Shown: positions 39,114-49,187, counted from the stretch's first letter. The stretch is DNA of 64,000 nucleotides from Neisseriaceae bacterium JH1-16 (GCA_025989215.1 JAPDNP010000003.1:310001-374000), one strand, 5' to 3'. Notes: generated from the sequence alone by a model not told the origin. Program-made: numbers and translations.

Positions 39114-39144
39114 AAGGTTGGCCGAACCCCGTTCGGCCAACCTT
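39114..39144. terminator. Inverted pair of the TTGGCCGAA motif after olsB
   Basis: AAGGTTGGCCGAAC (39,114-39,127), a CCC loop, and GTTCGGCCAACCTT (39,131-39,144) form a perfect 14-bp-arm hairpin between olsB and trmO. No long T-run follows. The arrangement is like the paired DUS terminators of Neisseria. Confidence 0.7.
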
Positions 39145-39176
39145 GCCGGTCGATCCGGGCTGCTACAATGCCACAC

Positions 39177-39869
39177 ATGCAGCCCGTCACCTTCACGCCG
39201 ATCGGCGTCATCCATTCGCCCTATAAAGAGAAGTTCGGCATCCCGCGCCAGCCGTCACTGGTGCCGGCCGCGCGGATCACGCTGGAGCTCGTGCCTCCGT
39301 TCGACCATCCGGATGCGGTACGCGGCCTCGAAGCGTTTTCGCATGTCTGGATCAGCTTCGTGTTCCACCAGACCGCGGCGCGCGGCTGGACCCCGCTGGT
39401 GCGCCCGCCACGGCTGGGCGGCAACGCCAAGGTCGGTGTGTTCGCCAGCCGCTCCACCCACCGCCCCAACCCGCTCGGGCTGTCTCTGGTCGAACTGCTC
39501 GGCGTCGACACCTCGAACGGCGTGCGCCTGCTGCTCGGCGGTGCCGATCTGCTCGACGGTACACCGGTGCTCGACATCAAACCCTATATCCCCTTCGTCG
39601 AAGCCCGGCCCGAAGCACAGGGCGGCTTCGTCGACGGCCCGCCGCCAGCGCTGGCGGTCTCCTGGAGCGAGCAGGCAAGCGCCGACCTTGCCGCCGCCAC
39701 CGATGCGCCCGCCGACTTCGCCGAACTGATCGTGCAAGTACTGGCGCAAGACCCGCGTCCGGCCTATCAGGACGACCCGGAACGGATCTACGGCGTGCGG
39801 CTTTATTGCTATGACGTTCGCTTCAAAGTGGCCGGTCAGAGTGCGCAAGTGCTTGAAATCTGTCGCTGA
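39177..39869 (+). CDS. trmO: tRNA (t6A37) N6-methyltransferase TrmO
   Basis: 230 residues from ATG 39,177. ATG 39,168 is three codons earlier; neither has a ribosome-binding site. The TrmO/YaeB core is clear: IGVIHSPYKEKFGIPRQP, HVWISFVFH, and FASRSTHRPNPLGLSLVEL (SAM site), with the C-terminal domain containing DDPERIYGVRLYCYDVRF. It methylates t6A at position 37 of tRNAThr. It is separated from olsB by the motif hairpin and probably has its own promoter; a TACAAT hexamer lies at 39,164. Confidence 0.9.
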   Translation: MQPVTFTPIGVIHSPYKEKFGIPRQPSLVPAARITLELVPPFDHPDAVRGLEAFSHVWISFVFHQTAARGWTPLVRPPRLGGNAKVGVFASRSTHRPNPLGLSLVELLGVDTSNGVRLLLGGADLLDGTPVLDIKPYIPFVEARPEAQGGFVDGPPPALAVSWSEQASADLAAATDAPADFAELIVQVLAQDPRPAYQDDPERIYGVRLYCYDVRFKVAGQSAQVLEICR

Positions 39870-39939
39870 TGCCCTGAACTTAGCCGTGCTCCGTCTGTCT
39901 ATGCGGGGCATATCCATAATTCATAGAAAGAACTCCGTC

Positions 39940-40902
39940 ATGACAACTCGCGCCAAGACCACCATCCTGGCCTTGTCCCTGGTGTCACTGCTGGCCGCGC
40001 CGATCGCCGACGCGGCCCGCATGGGCAAAGGCAAGAGCTCGGGGATGCGCCGCGCCGCGCCGACCCAAACCTATCAACAACCGAATGCCGCCCCGGCTCG
40101 ACCGATGACTCCGGCTCCCGCTCCGGCACAGGCCGCGCCGAAGGGCCCGGGCGTCGGCACCGCGATTGCGGCCGGCGCCGCCGGCGCAGTCGGCGGCTAC
40201 ATGCTCGGCAAGGCAATGAGCGGCAACAACGCTTCGGGCAACGCCTCCGGCCATCCAGCCGAGCAAGGCATGCCGTGGGGCACCATCGCGCTGTTCGGTC
40301 TGCTGATCGTCGGCGGCATCATGTTCCTGCGTCGCCGCACCGCCCAGGCCATGGCTAACCAGGCAGGCGCCGGTTACGGCCAGCAGCCGCAGCCGGCCAA
40401 CGGTTCGTTCCACTACGAACCGGCCCCGCAACAACAACCGACCAGCTTCGGCACCATCCCGAAGATCGGCTCCGGCCTGGGTGGCGCTAGCGGCATCGGT
40501 GGCGGGGTCGCCGGCTACGCGGCCAGCAACCTGACCCGTCTGCCGGACGGCACCGAGGTGCCGAACTTCCTGCGCCAGGCCAAGGCCACCTTCCTGCACC
40601 TGCAGAGCCTGAACTCGACCGAGGCGGTCGAAGAAGTGCGCAAGTACATGACGCCGGAACTGTTCACCGCGCTGCGCGACGATATCGCCAGCAACACCGA
40701 GTTGGCCGATTTCCCGTCGCTGGACTGCCAGGTGATCGAAGCGGTCGAGGAAGCCGGTCGCTACATCGCCAGCGTGCGCTTCTCCGGCACGGTCAGCGAG
40801 AGCGTCAACTCACCGGCCGAGCCGTTCACCGAAACCTGGCACTACATCAAGGACGCCGGCACCCAGGGCAAGTGGCTGGTCGCCGGTATTCAGCAGGACT
40901 AA
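39940..40902 (+). CDS. Tim44-like domain membrane protein
   Basis: 320 residues from ATG 39,940. A signal peptide (cleavage ADAARMG) is followed by a long Pro/Ala/Gln-rich low-complexity region, a glycine-rich helix (GTAIAAGAAGAVGGYMLGKAM), a membrane helix (GTIALFGLLIVGGIMFL), and a C-terminal Tim44-like domain (FLRQAKATFLHLQSLN to the end). Bacterial Tim44-like proteins of this plan are common in Betaproteobacteria; their function is not known. It ends at a strong terminator and is monocistronic. Confidence 0.8.
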   Translation: MTTRAKTTILALSLVSLLAAPIADAARMGKGKSSGMRRAAPTQTYQQPNAAPARPMTPAPAPAQAAPKGPGVGTAIAAGAAGAVGGYMLGKAMSGNNASGNASGHPAEQGMPWGTIALFGLLIVGGIMFLRRRTAQAMANQAGAGYGQQPQPANGSFHYEPAPQQQPTSFGTIPKIGSGLGGASGIGGGVAGYAASNLTRLPDGTEVPNFLRQAKATFLHLQSLNSTEAVEEVRKYMTPELFTALRDDIASNTELADFPSLDCQVIEAVEEAGRYIASVRFSGTVSESVNSPAEPFTETWHYIKDAGTQGKWLVAGIQQD

Positions 40903-40926
40903 GCGAGGTATTGCTCGCCGCCTGTC

Positions 40927-40954
40927 AACGGACGCCCTCGGGCGTCCGTTTTTT
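40927..40954 (+). terminator. Intrinsic terminator after the Tim44-like gene
   Basis: AACGGACGCCC / GGGCGTCCGTT with a 2-nt spacer, followed by TTTT. Confidence 0.9.
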
Positions 40955-41045
40955 GTTGGACAGTTAAATTGACACTTAACTGGTCTACACTGGAATGCAT
41001 TTTGCTGGATAGAACAATAAAACACCGGATGTGAGGACTGAACCC

Positions 41046-42188
41046 ATGAGCACCCCACCCCCCGAGAACGGCGCGCCCGTTACGGCCAACTGCCGTTTCC
41101 AGCCGATCTACAGCCTGTCGCATCGGCGCAGCGTAGCGCTCGAAGCCCTGAGCAGCGGCCCCGGGCAGGACCCGACCGCCTGCCTGCTGTCGAGCCATTG
41201 CCGCGAATTCGCACTGCTGGAGTCCAGCCCGCGTTGGCTGATGGTCAAGCCCGACCCGGCCGCGCTGGCCACGGCCGACGCACGCGCCGCACTGGCCGCC
41301 ACGTTCGAATCGCACCAGCTGCCGCCGCACCGGGTGGTGATCGCCGTCAGCGATGCCGCACTGGAACAGGCCCCCGAATTGCTGGAGTCGCTGGCGGCGC
41401 TGAAGCAGGCCGGCTTCTTGCTGGCGATCGACGACTTCGGCGTCGGCTCGACCCAGCTTGCGCGACTGAGCCAGCTCGAGCCGGACCTGGTGAAGTTCGA
41501 CCACGCGCTGCTGGAGAATGCCGCCGAGCCGGGCCGCAATCGCAACCTGCTCACCAGACTGGTGCATTTGATGCACGAAATGGGGGCATTGGTGGTGCTG
41601 ACCGGGGTGCACAACGAGGACAATCTGCTGATCGCGCTGGAGTCCGGCGGCGACCTGGTGCAAGGCGACTATGTGGCCGAGCCGACTGCCACCCCGCAGG
41701 ATGACGCAACGATCACGCCGCGCATCGACGCGCGTTGGGATCAGTTGATGAACCGCGAGCTGCTGACCCGCAAGCTGACCCGCCGCCAGCTCGAACTGGC
41801 GCGCCAGGCCTTCGTGCAGTCGGCCATCGCGCTGATGCAGGGTACGCCGTTCATCCAGGCCGCCACACCGATGCTGGCGCTGCCCGACGTGACCCGCGCC
41901 TTCCTGCTCGACCAGGAAGGCCGCCAGCTCGGCGGCAACCTGAACCGCCAGCGCAGCAACGGTAACGGCCAGCGCGACGACAAGTTCTCGCCGCTGACCG
42001 ACACCACCGGTGCAATCTGGTCGCGCCGAGCCTACTTCCAGCATGCGATCGACCAGCCGGGCGTGCTGTATATGAGCGAACCCTATCTGTCGATGACCGA
42101 CACGCGCCGCTGTGTGACCTTGTCGATGGCGATCGAAATCGATGAGACGCTGCACGTGCTGTGTACCGACCTACTGGTACGGCACTAG
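41046..42188 (+). CDS. Degenerate EAL-domain protein with C-terminal sensor-like domain
   Basis: 380 residues. The N-terminal ~240 residues have the EAL fold but lack its catalytic set: the EAL motif is ALEALSSG with no Arg, and AIDDFGVGST keeps the DDFG loop. The metal-binding Glu and Asp positions cannot all be found. The C-terminal part (about 245-380) has LDQEGRQLGGNLNRQ and SRRAYFQHAIDQPGVLYMSEPY, which resemble a PDC/Cache-type sensor. This domain order suggests a catalytically inactive signalling protein. Family relatives with a similar layout exist in Proteobacteria. The gene is monocistronic. Confidence 0.75.
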   Translation: MSTPPPENGAPVTANCRFQPIYSLSHRRSVALEALSSGPGQDPTACLLSSHCREFALLESSPRWLMVKPDPAALATADARAALAATFESHQLPPHRVVIAVSDAALEQAPELLESLAALKQAGFLLAIDDFGVGSTQLARLSQLEPDLVKFDHALLENAAEPGRNRNLLTRLVHLMHEMGALVVLTGVHNEDNLLIALESGGDLVQGDYVAEPTATPQDDATITPRIDARWDQLMNRELLTRKLTRRQLELARQAFVQSAIALMQGTPFIQAATPMLALPDVTRAFLLDQEGRQLGGNLNRQRSNGNGQRDDKFSPLTDTTGAIWSRRAYFQHAIDQPGVLYMSEPYLSMTDTRRCVTLSMAIEIDETLHVLCTDLLVRH

Positions 42189-42211
42189 CACTGGGCGCTC
42201 ACGCGCCAAAC

Positions 42212-42241
42212 AAAACGGGCAGCCCGCAGGCTGCCCGTTTT
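42212..42241. terminator. Bidirectional intrinsic terminator
   Basis: AAAACGGGCAGCC / GGCTGCCCGTTTT with a CGCA loop. It serves the EAL gene on the plus strand and dolP on the minus strand. Confidence 0.85.
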
Positions 42242-42249
42242 GCTGTCTG

Positions 42250-42269
42250 TTCGGCCAACGTTGGCCGAA
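42250..42269. repeat. 20-bp palindrome made of two TTGGCCGAA motifs
   Basis: TTCGGCCAACGTTGGCCGAA is a perfect palindrome, formed by two motif copies head to head. It begins 8 bp after the bidirectional terminator and ends 4 bp before the dolP stop codon. Confidence 0.85.
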
Positions 42270-42273
42270 ACGC

Positions 42274-42858
42274 TTACTTCGGCTGGATCTCGCTGATCGG
42301 CTCGAACAGCGTCACCACCTTCTGCACGCCGGCGGTCTGACTGACCACCTGTGCAGCGGCATCGCCCTCGGCCTGGGTCAGCAGGCCCAGCACGTAGACC
42401 ACACCCCGCTCGGTCACGACCTTCACCTGGCTGGACGGGAAACCGTTGCCGTTGAGCAGGTTGGTGCGCACCTTGGTGGTGATCCAGGTGTCGTTATTGC
42501 GCTCGGACAAGCTGGAAGCCGGTGCGACCACGGTGTAGTTGTACACCTTGCGCACATTCGGTTGCGCGCGCACCAGCAGCTCGGCTTTCTGCTTGGCTTC
42601 GTCCGACGGCACCTCGCCGGTCATCAGCACGGCACGGTTGAAGCTGGAAATGTTGACATGCGCCGACGGCAGCCGGTCGCTGATCTGGCTTTCCGCCTTC
42701 ACTTCGATCGCCTGGTCGTCGACATAGGCGCCGCTGGTGCGGCGATCGGTGGCGACCATCGCAGTACCGGCAGCCCCGCCGGCGATCAATGGCACGCAGC
42801 CGCTCAGCACGGTGACCAGCGCTACTCCGAGCAGCAGGGCATAGCGATGTTGACGCAT
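42274..42858 (-). CDS. dolP: BON-domain outer-membrane lipoprotein DolP (YraP)
   Basis: 194 residues. A lipobox LSGC (Cys21) precedes two BON domains (about 45-115 and 120-190; for example VNISSFNRAVLMTGEVPSD and VVTERGVVYVLGLLT). DolP helps keep the outer membrane intact. It follows diaA with a gap of 2 nt; the order lpoA-yraN-diaA-dolP is that of E. coli. Confidence 0.9.
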   Translation of the reverse strand: MRQHRYALLLGVALVTVLSGCVPLIAGGAAGTAMVATDRRTSGAYVDDQAIEVKAESQISDRLPSAHVNISSFNRAVLMTGEVPSDEAKQKAELLVRAQPNVRKVYNYTVVAPASSLSERNNDTWITTKVRTNLLNGNGFPSSQVKVVTERGVVYVLGLLTQAEGDAAAQVVSQTAGVQKVVTLFEPISEIQPK

Positions 42859-42860
42859 CG

Positions 42861-43802
<942 letters not shown>

Positions 43803-43806
<4 letters not shown>

Positions 43807-44945
43807 TGCAGCGACTCGCTGCCGATCACCGCCAGCGGCTGGTGCCGCACGAACTGGCGATCGCGCCCGAGACGCAGGTCGCCGGTGACGCCATCCAGGC
43901 GCATGCCGGCGGTCGGCCCCTTGCCGGCCAACTGAACCGCCAAGCGGTAGGCATCGATGCCCAGCGCGTACAGGCGCTCGGTCTGGCGGGTCAGCGGCTG
44001 TGCCGGGCGGGCGTAGCGCTGCACCGCCGGGTGCTGCGGCATCAGGAACCACGGCATGTCGATCACCCGCATGCCGCGCAGCACCGGATCGGGGCTGCGC
44101 ACATTGATCTGCGAGCCGGCGTAGGCCGCCTCGTCCATGCCGGTCAGCGCGCGTGCCTGCGCGGTCTCGGCCGCCCCCATGGTGAAGACCAGCGCATCAT
44201 GCTGCGCCGCCAGCGCGGTCAACTGCTCAGGCGCGGCGCGGCTGACGTCGAACAGCGCCGCGGGAGCGCCGCCCAGCTTGCGCCATTCTGCATTGAACGC
44301 CTGTTCCAGCCGCTGCGACAGCGGATCGGCATTGCCGATCACCAGCGGGCTGTTGCGGCCGTCATCGCGCAGCTGTTCGGCCAACTGCCGCGCCTCGCCC
44401 TCCACCGTCAGCGACAGGCTGTACAGCTTCGGATTGGCCTTGATGCCGGCATCCAGGCTGTTCAGCGCCAGCGTCGGCACGCTCACCAGCGGCGCCACCG
44501 CGGCGATCGCCGGCCGGGTCAGCGGCCCGACGATCACATTGGCGCCCTGCGCCAGCGCGGCGCGGTACTGCGCCACCGCGGTGTTCTCCTCGCTGGGCAG
44601 GAACACCACATTGGCGGCCTGGTCGACCGCCGCCGCCGCATCGAAACCGCTCTTCACCACCTGAGCCGCCTCGCCGAGCGACTTGGACTCGGTCGGCAGC
44701 ATCAGCACGATCTTCGGCAGGCCGGCACGCGGCGGCGTTACCACCGGCGCCAGCGGCTGAGTGCCCGGTGCGAAGCCGGGATCGATCGTCTTTGGCAATA
44801 CCTCGGCCAGCAACGGCGGTACGGCCCGGCCGAACGTCTGCAGCGGCAGCTGGTTCTGTTGGATGATATAGTCGGGCGTCTGCGCCACCGCGGCGGTCAG
44901 CCACGCCATCATCACCCCAACCAGCAGTGGAGCCAGCTTTTGCAT
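43803..44945 (-). CDS. lpoA: Penicillin-binding protein activator LpoA-like
   Basis: 380 residues from ATG 44,945; a GTG at 44,960 would add five residues. The N-terminal hydrophobic signal ([19 protein letters not shown]) has no lipobox Cys, so unlike E. coli LpoA this protein looks soluble in the periplasm. The body is the periplasmic-binding-protein-like LppC domain ([34 protein letters not shown]). The TPR domain of gammaproteobacterial LpoA is missing, giving the shorter length. In E. coli LpoA activates PBP1a. It is divergent from rsmI. Confidence 0.8.
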
Positions 44946-44960
44946 ACCTCGTTTGCTCAC

Positions 44961-45827
44961 TTGATCGACTCGACCCGGGATAGTTTTACTCGCGGCACAT
45001 TATATGTGGTGGCCACGCCCATTGGAAACCTGGCCGACATCAGCGCCCGCGCGATTGCCGCGTTCCAGGTTGCCGATGTGGTCTGTGCCGAGGATACCCG
45101 CGTTACCGGCCAGCTGCTATCCGCCTATGGCATATCGGCCAAACTGGTCAGCGTGCGCGAGCACAACGAGCGCGGCATGGCCGAGCAGGTGATCCGCTGG
45201 CTGGCCGACGACAAGATCGTGGTGCAGGTGTCCGACGCCGGCACTCCGGCGGTGTCCGACCCGGGCGCCAGGTTGGCCGAAGCGGTCTGGCAAGCCGGCT
45301 ACCGGGTCAGCCCTATCCCCGGCGCCAGCGCAGTGGTCGCCACCCTGTCGGCCAGCGGCCTGACCACCCCGCGCTTCCTGTTCGCCGGATTCCTGGCGGC
45401 AAAATCCGGCGAGCGCCGCCGCCAGCTGGCCACCTGGCGCGACGCCGACTACGCGGTGGTACTGTACGAGGCTCCGCACCGCATCGTCGACACCCTGCGC
45501 GACGTCGTCGCCGAGCTCGGCGATGCACGGGTGCTGCTGCTCGGCCGCGAACTGACCAAGACCTTCGAGACGCTGAAGCGACTGCCGGCCGCCGAGCTGC
45601 TGGCCTGGGTCGAGGCCGACAGCAACCAGCAGCGCGGTGAGATCGTGCTGGTGATCGACGCAGCGCCACCCGCCCCACAGGACGACGGTCTGGACGCCGA
45701 GGCGCAGCGCGTGCTGGCGCTGCTCGCAGCCGAGCTGCCGACCAAGCAGGCCGCGCAGCTGGCCGCGCAGATTACCGGTGCGTCGAAGAAGCAGCTGTAC
45801 GACTACGCGCTCAGCTTAAAACAATGA
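44961..45827 (+). CDS. rsmI: 16S rRNA 2'-O-ribose C1402 methyltransferase
   Basis: 288 residues from TTG 44,961; no ATG is available in the right region. The family start is YVVATPIGNLADISARA, with CAEDTRVTGQLL, VSDAGTPAVSDPGA and IPGASAVVATLSASGL after it. It methylates C1402 in the 16S rRNA decoding centre. It is divergent from lpoA with only a few bases between the starts, as is common for this pair. Confidence 0.93.
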   Translation: MIDSTRDSFTRGTLYVVATPIGNLADISARAIAAFQVADVVCAEDTRVTGQLLSAYGISAKLVSVREHNERGMAEQVIRWLADDKIVVQVSDAGTPAVSDPGARLAEAVWQAGYRVSPIPGASAVVATLSASGLTTPRFLFAGFLAAKSGERRRQLATWRDADYAVVLYEAPHRIVDTLRDVVAELGDARVLLLGRELTKTFETLKRLPAAELLAWVEADSNQQRGEIVLVIDAAPPAPQDDGLDAEAQRVLALLAAELPTKQAAQLAAQITGASKKQLYDYALSLKQ

Positions 45828-45842
45828 AAAAACCGGCACTCG

Positions 45843-45871
45843 TTTACAAACCGACCCGGCTTGGGTAGAAT
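45843..45871 (+). promoter_or_regulatory. Sigma-70 promoter of the tRNA-Leu gene
   Basis: TTTACA (45,843) and TAGAAT (45,866) are separated by 17 bp. The GC-rich discriminator GCCCCGC follows, as in stringently controlled stable-RNA promoters. The tRNA begins 11 bp after the -10 box. Confidence 0.75.
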
Positions 45872-45882
45872 GCCCCGCTCTT

Positions 45883-45967
45883 GCCCAGGTGGCGAAATTG
45901 GTAGACGCAGGGGACTCAAAATCCCCCGCCGCAAGGTGTGCCGGTTCGAGTCCGGCCCTGGGCACCA
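45883..45967 (+). tRNA. tRNA-Leu (anticodon CAA)
   Basis: 85 nt including an encoded CCA. The acceptor GCCCAGG pairs with CCTGGGC. The anticodon loop CTCAAAA reads CAA, decoding UUG. A long variable arm (class II tRNA) and the T-loop GGTTCGAGTCC are present. Confidence 0.95.
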
Positions 45968-45978
45968 GAATTCGCCAG

Positions 45979-46012
45979 AAAACCCGCTAAGCTATGGCTT
46001 GGCGGGTTTTTT
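45979..46012 (+). terminator. Intrinsic terminator after tRNA-Leu
   Basis: AAACCCGCTAAGC pairs with GCTTGGCGGGTTT (one wobble), followed by TTT. It lies 12 bp after the tRNA. Confidence 0.85.
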
Positions 46013-46103
46013 GTTGCTCCCGTGACGAAAACGCGGTGGCGAGGCTGGCATTTCGGCGCTCTGCTTGCTACTCTGCGCCCATCGTTAGGAAGGAACTCGA
46101 TTC

Positions 46104-46538
46104 ATGAGCAAGGAAACGGCCCTGGGCGCGGCGCTGAAAGCGGCAGTCCAGACCATGAGCAAGAAGAAGCAGACCGACATGATCGCCGATCATGTCTACG
46201 GTAAGTACGAGGTGTTCCGCCGCTTCCGTCCGCTGGCGATCGGCATCGACCAGACTCTGGTCGCCGCACTGCCGCAGTTCGACCCGACACTGGTGGCGCG
46301 CGTGCTCGCCAACCACTGCCGCCGTCCGCGCTACATCAAGGCCCTGGCCCAAGGTGGCAAACGCTTTGGTCTGGACGGCAAGCCGGTCGGCCAGGTGACG
46401 CCGGAAGAACAGGAAGTCGCCCGCCAGAACCCGGCACTGCAGCCGCAGGCCAAGCCGGCCGCGACCGATGCTGTAGCAAGCGACGCAGCCGAAGCCGCTC
46501 CGGTCGCCGATGCGACCCCGGCCAGCGACGCCGAATAA
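46104..46538 (+). CDS. proQ: ProQ/FinO-family RNA chaperone
   Basis: 144 residues. It is close to a minimal ProQ: the FinO domain (about 1-105; YEVFRRFRPLAIGI, RVLANHCRRPRYIKAL, GGKRFGLDGKPVGQVT) and an Ala/Pro-rich acidic tail in place of the long linker and C-terminal domain of E. coli ProQ. Neisseria encodes a similarly short protein. It binds structured RNAs and small RNAs. It is a single-gene unit preceded by a good ribosome-binding site (AGGAAGG). Confidence 0.88.
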   Translation: MSKETALGAALKAAVQTMSKKKQTDMIADHVYGKYEVFRRFRPLAIGIDQTLVAALPQFDPTLVARVLANHCRRPRYIKALAQGGKRFGLDGKPVGQVTPEEQEVARQNPALQPQAKPAATDAVASDAAEAAPVADATPASDAE

Positions 46539-46577
46539 GCGTCGTCACAGCCCCCTACGGGTCGGTTATGCTGAAGC

Positions 46578-47396
46578 ATGACCGACCCGTTGTCATTTCT
46601 GCCCATGATGTTTTCGGCCCAGCCTGACCCCGCCCTGTTGATCGACAGCCACTGCCACCTCGACGCCGCCGAGTTCGACGGCATGCGCGATGCGGTGGTC
46701 GCCGCCGCCCATGCCGCTGGCGTCGGCCAGATCGTGGTGCCAGCGGTGCACGTCGACAACTTCGCCGCCACGCTGGCGATGCGCGAGCGCTACGGCTGCT
46801 GGCTCGCCTTCGGCCTGCACCCGATCTACCTCGACCGGCACCTCGACGAACACCTGACCGTGCTCGACGACTGGCTGACGCAGCACCGCCCGGTGGCGGT
46901 CGGCGAGATCGGCCTCGATTTCTATGTGCCCGGGCTCGATCCGGTACGGCAGGAATGGCTGTTTGTCGAACAACTCAAGCTGGCCCGTCGTCACGAGCTG
47001 CCGGTACTGCTGCATGTGCGCCGCTCGCAGGACCGCCTGCTGAAGTACCTGCGCCAGTACCCGGTGGTCGGCGGCATCGCCCACGCCTTCAATGGCAGCC
47101 CCGAACAGGCCCAGGCCTTTATTCGGCTCGGCTTCAAGCTCGGTTTCGGCGGCGCGATGACCTTCCGCGGTTCGCAGCGCATCCGCCGGCTGGCCGCCAC
47201 ACTGCCGGACGATGCGCTGGTGCTCGAGACCGATGCGCCGGACATCCGCCCCGAGTGGGCGCAGGACGTGCCGAACCAGCCCGCCAACGTGGCGCGCTTC
47301 GCCGAAGTGCTGGCCGAACTACGTGGCAGCACCCCTGCGGCGATCGCTCGCCTGAGCAGCGCCAATGTTTGTACCACCCTCAAACAGACGTCCTGA
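46578..47396 (+). CDS. TatD-family metal-dependent deoxyribonuclease
   Basis: 272 residues. A TIM-barrel with the metal-binding HCHLD near the N-terminus (DSHCHLDAAEFD), GEIGLDFY in the middle, LHVRRSQ, AHAFNGS and LETDAPDIRP. TatD/YjjV nucleases cut single-stranded DNA and RNA ends. The start could be ATG 46,578 or ATG 46,605/46,608; the ribosome-binding site is weak for all of them. The precise paralogue (TatD, YcfH or YjjV) cannot be decided, although the short N-terminus fits YjjV. Confidence 0.85.
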   Translation: MTDPLSFLPMMFSAQPDPALLIDSHCHLDAAEFDGMRDAVVAAAHAAGVGQIVVPAVHVDNFAATLAMRERYGCWLAFGLHPIYLDRHLDEHLTVLDDWLTQHRPVAVGEIGLDFYVPGLDPVRQEWLFVEQLKLARRHELPVLLHVRRSQDRLLKYLRQYPVVGGIAHAFNGSPEQAQAFIRLGFKLGFGGAMTFRGSQRIRRLAATLPDDALVLETDAPDIRPEWAQDVPNQPANVARFAEVLAELRGSTPAAIARLSSANVCTTLKQTS

Positions 47397-47487
47397 ATCA
47401 TCTTCAAGAGAAATTACTTCGTCATTTAAGAATTCTGGTTAAATACCGTCGTTTGCTTACAAATCGACCGGTATTCAGCCCGCCATC

Positions 47488-49119
47488 ATGCGCAACCTCT
47501 CCATCGCCAGCCGCATCAGCCTCGGCTTCCTCCTGCTCCTCATCCTGCTCGCAGGCGCCGGTCTGGTCAGCCATCTTGGCCTGAACCGGGTCGAACAACG
47601 GGTCAACGAAGTAGTGTCGCAAGACCTGCGCTTCTATAACGCTCTGGTCGATGCCCGCTACCACATGGGCAATCTGCGCCGCTTCGAGAAGGACACCTTC
47701 ATCAACCTGGCCAATCCAGCCAAGCGGCACGACTACCAGGCGAAATGGCAGGCCAGCCTAAAGAACGCCAATGCCGCGATCGACCAGGCGGCGGCGCTCC
47801 CGCTGCCGGCCCAGCTGGCCGATCAGGTCAGCGCACTGCGCGGTCGTCTGGGTGCCTACGCTGACGGGGCTAACAATGTGTTCGGCCGCATCGAGGCGGG
47901 CAGCATCACCAGCACCGCCGACGCCAATAGCGCGATCGACCAGTACAAGAGCCAGGTGCATGCGATGGAGGATTCGCTCAATCAGCTGTCCGATCAGGCG
48001 CACAGCAGCGCCGACCAGCTGGAGACACGCATCACCGAGAGCGCCGGCCAGGTGCGCAGCCTGCTGCTGACCCTGGTCGCAGCCGGCATCATCGGCGGCG
48101 CGCTGCTCGCGCTCGCCATCGTGCGCTCGATCCGCAGCCCGCTTGAGCGCATCGCCACGATCAGCCAGGAGTTGGCCGAACGCCGCGACCTGAACACCCA
48201 GCTGCCGGTGCTGGGCCGCAACGAGGTCGGCCGCACCGCCGAAGCGTTCAACGCGGTGCTGGGAACGATGCGCGCGCTGATCCACGAATCGCACCAGCAC
48301 TCAGCACACCTGGTCGGCGCGGCCCAACAGCTCGACGGCGTCGGCAGCAGCCTGGCCAGCTCGGTCGAGTCGCAGGCGCTGGCGGCCTCGGCCAGCGCCG
48401 CGGCGGTCGAACAGATGACGGTCAGCATCAACCATGTCGCCGACAGCACCCATGGCGTCGAGGGCAAGGCACGCGCGGCCAGCGAGATGGCCGAGCAGGG
48501 CAGCCAGTTGGCCGAACGCGCCACCAGCCAGATCTATCAGATCGCGCAGAGCATCGGCGATACCACCGACCGGATCGACCGGCTGGAGAAGCGTTCCGGC
48601 GAGATCGGCACCATCGTCCAGGTGATCCGCGACATCGCCGAGCAGACCAATCTGCTGGCCTTGAACGCAGCGATCGAGGCGGCCCGCGCCGGCGAGACCG
48701 GCCGCGGCTTCGCGGTGGTGGCGGACGAGGTGCGCAAGTTGGCCGAACGCACCAGCGAGGCCACCAGCGAGATCGCCGCGCGCATCGACGGCGTGCAGGA
48801 CGATACCCGTTCGGCCGTTGCCAGCATGCACGAAGCGCGCCGTCGCATCGACAGCGGCGTCGAGGGCACCGAGCAGGTACAACAGGCGCTCGCCACCATC
48901 CGCTCGCTGTGCGGCGAATCGGTCGACAGCATCACCGACATCGCCCACGCGATCCAGGAACAGAGCCAGGCCAGCCACGACATCGCCCGCAACGTCGAAC
49001 AGATCGCCCAGATGAACGACGGCAGCAGCCGCTCGGCGCAGCAGGCGCATCAGCTGGTACAGGAACTGACCACGCTGGCGAATGCCCTCGACGGCGGGTT
49101 GAACCGCTTTAAGGTCTGA
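47488..49119 (+). CDS. Methyl-accepting chemotaxis protein
   Basis: 543 residues. Transmembrane helix 1 (about 10-30), a helical four-helix-bundle ligand domain (35-185), transmembrane helix 2 (about 190-212), HAMP (213-266), and the signalling domain with the conserved hairpin [20 protein letters not shown]. There is no C-terminal pentapeptide tether for CheR. Three copies of the TTGGCCGAA motif occur in the gene (48,172, 48,508 and 48,739), each encoding Leu-Ala-Glu-Arg. The ligand is unknown. Confidence 0.92.
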   Translation: MRNLSIASRISLGFLLLLILLAGAGLVSHLGLNRVEQRVNEVVSQDLRFYNALVDARYHMGNLRRFEKDTFINLANPAKRHDYQAKWQASLKNANAAIDQAAALPLPAQLADQVSALRGRLGAYADGANNVFGRIEAGSITSTADANSAIDQYKSQVHAMEDSLNQLSDQAHSSADQLETRITESAGQVRSLLLTLVAAGIIGGALLALAIVRSIRSPLERIATISQELAERRDLNTQLPVLGRNEVGRTAEAFNAVLGTMRALIHESHQHSAHLVGAAQQLDGVGSSLASSVESQALAASASAAAVEQMTVSINHVADSTHGVEGKARAASEMAEQGSQLAERATSQIYQIAQSIGDTTDRIDRLEKRSGEIGTIVQVIRDIAEQTNLLALNAAIEAARAGETGRGFAVVADEVRKLAERTSEATSEIAARIDGVQDDTRSAVASMHEARRRIDSGVEGTEQVQQALATIRSLCGESVDSITDIAHAIQEQSQASHDIARNVEQIAQMNDGSSRSAQQAHQLVQELTTLANALDGGLNRFKV

Positions 49120-49141
49120 ATGATCGGACTACGGAAAAGAC

Positions 49142-49168
49142 AACGCCGCCCAATCGGGCGGCGTTTTT
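49142..49168 (+). terminator. Intrinsic terminator after the chemoreceptor
   Basis: AACGCCGCCC / GGGCGGCGTT with a 4-nt AATC loop, then TTTTT. Confidence 0.9.
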
Positions 49169-49187
49169 CATCGCGATAAGCGATCGC

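Noticed and set aside
40964-40991. A sigma-70 promoter for the EAL gene (TTGACA at 40,969)
   Set aside because: No -10 element is found at the right spacing; TACACT is only 11 bp away.
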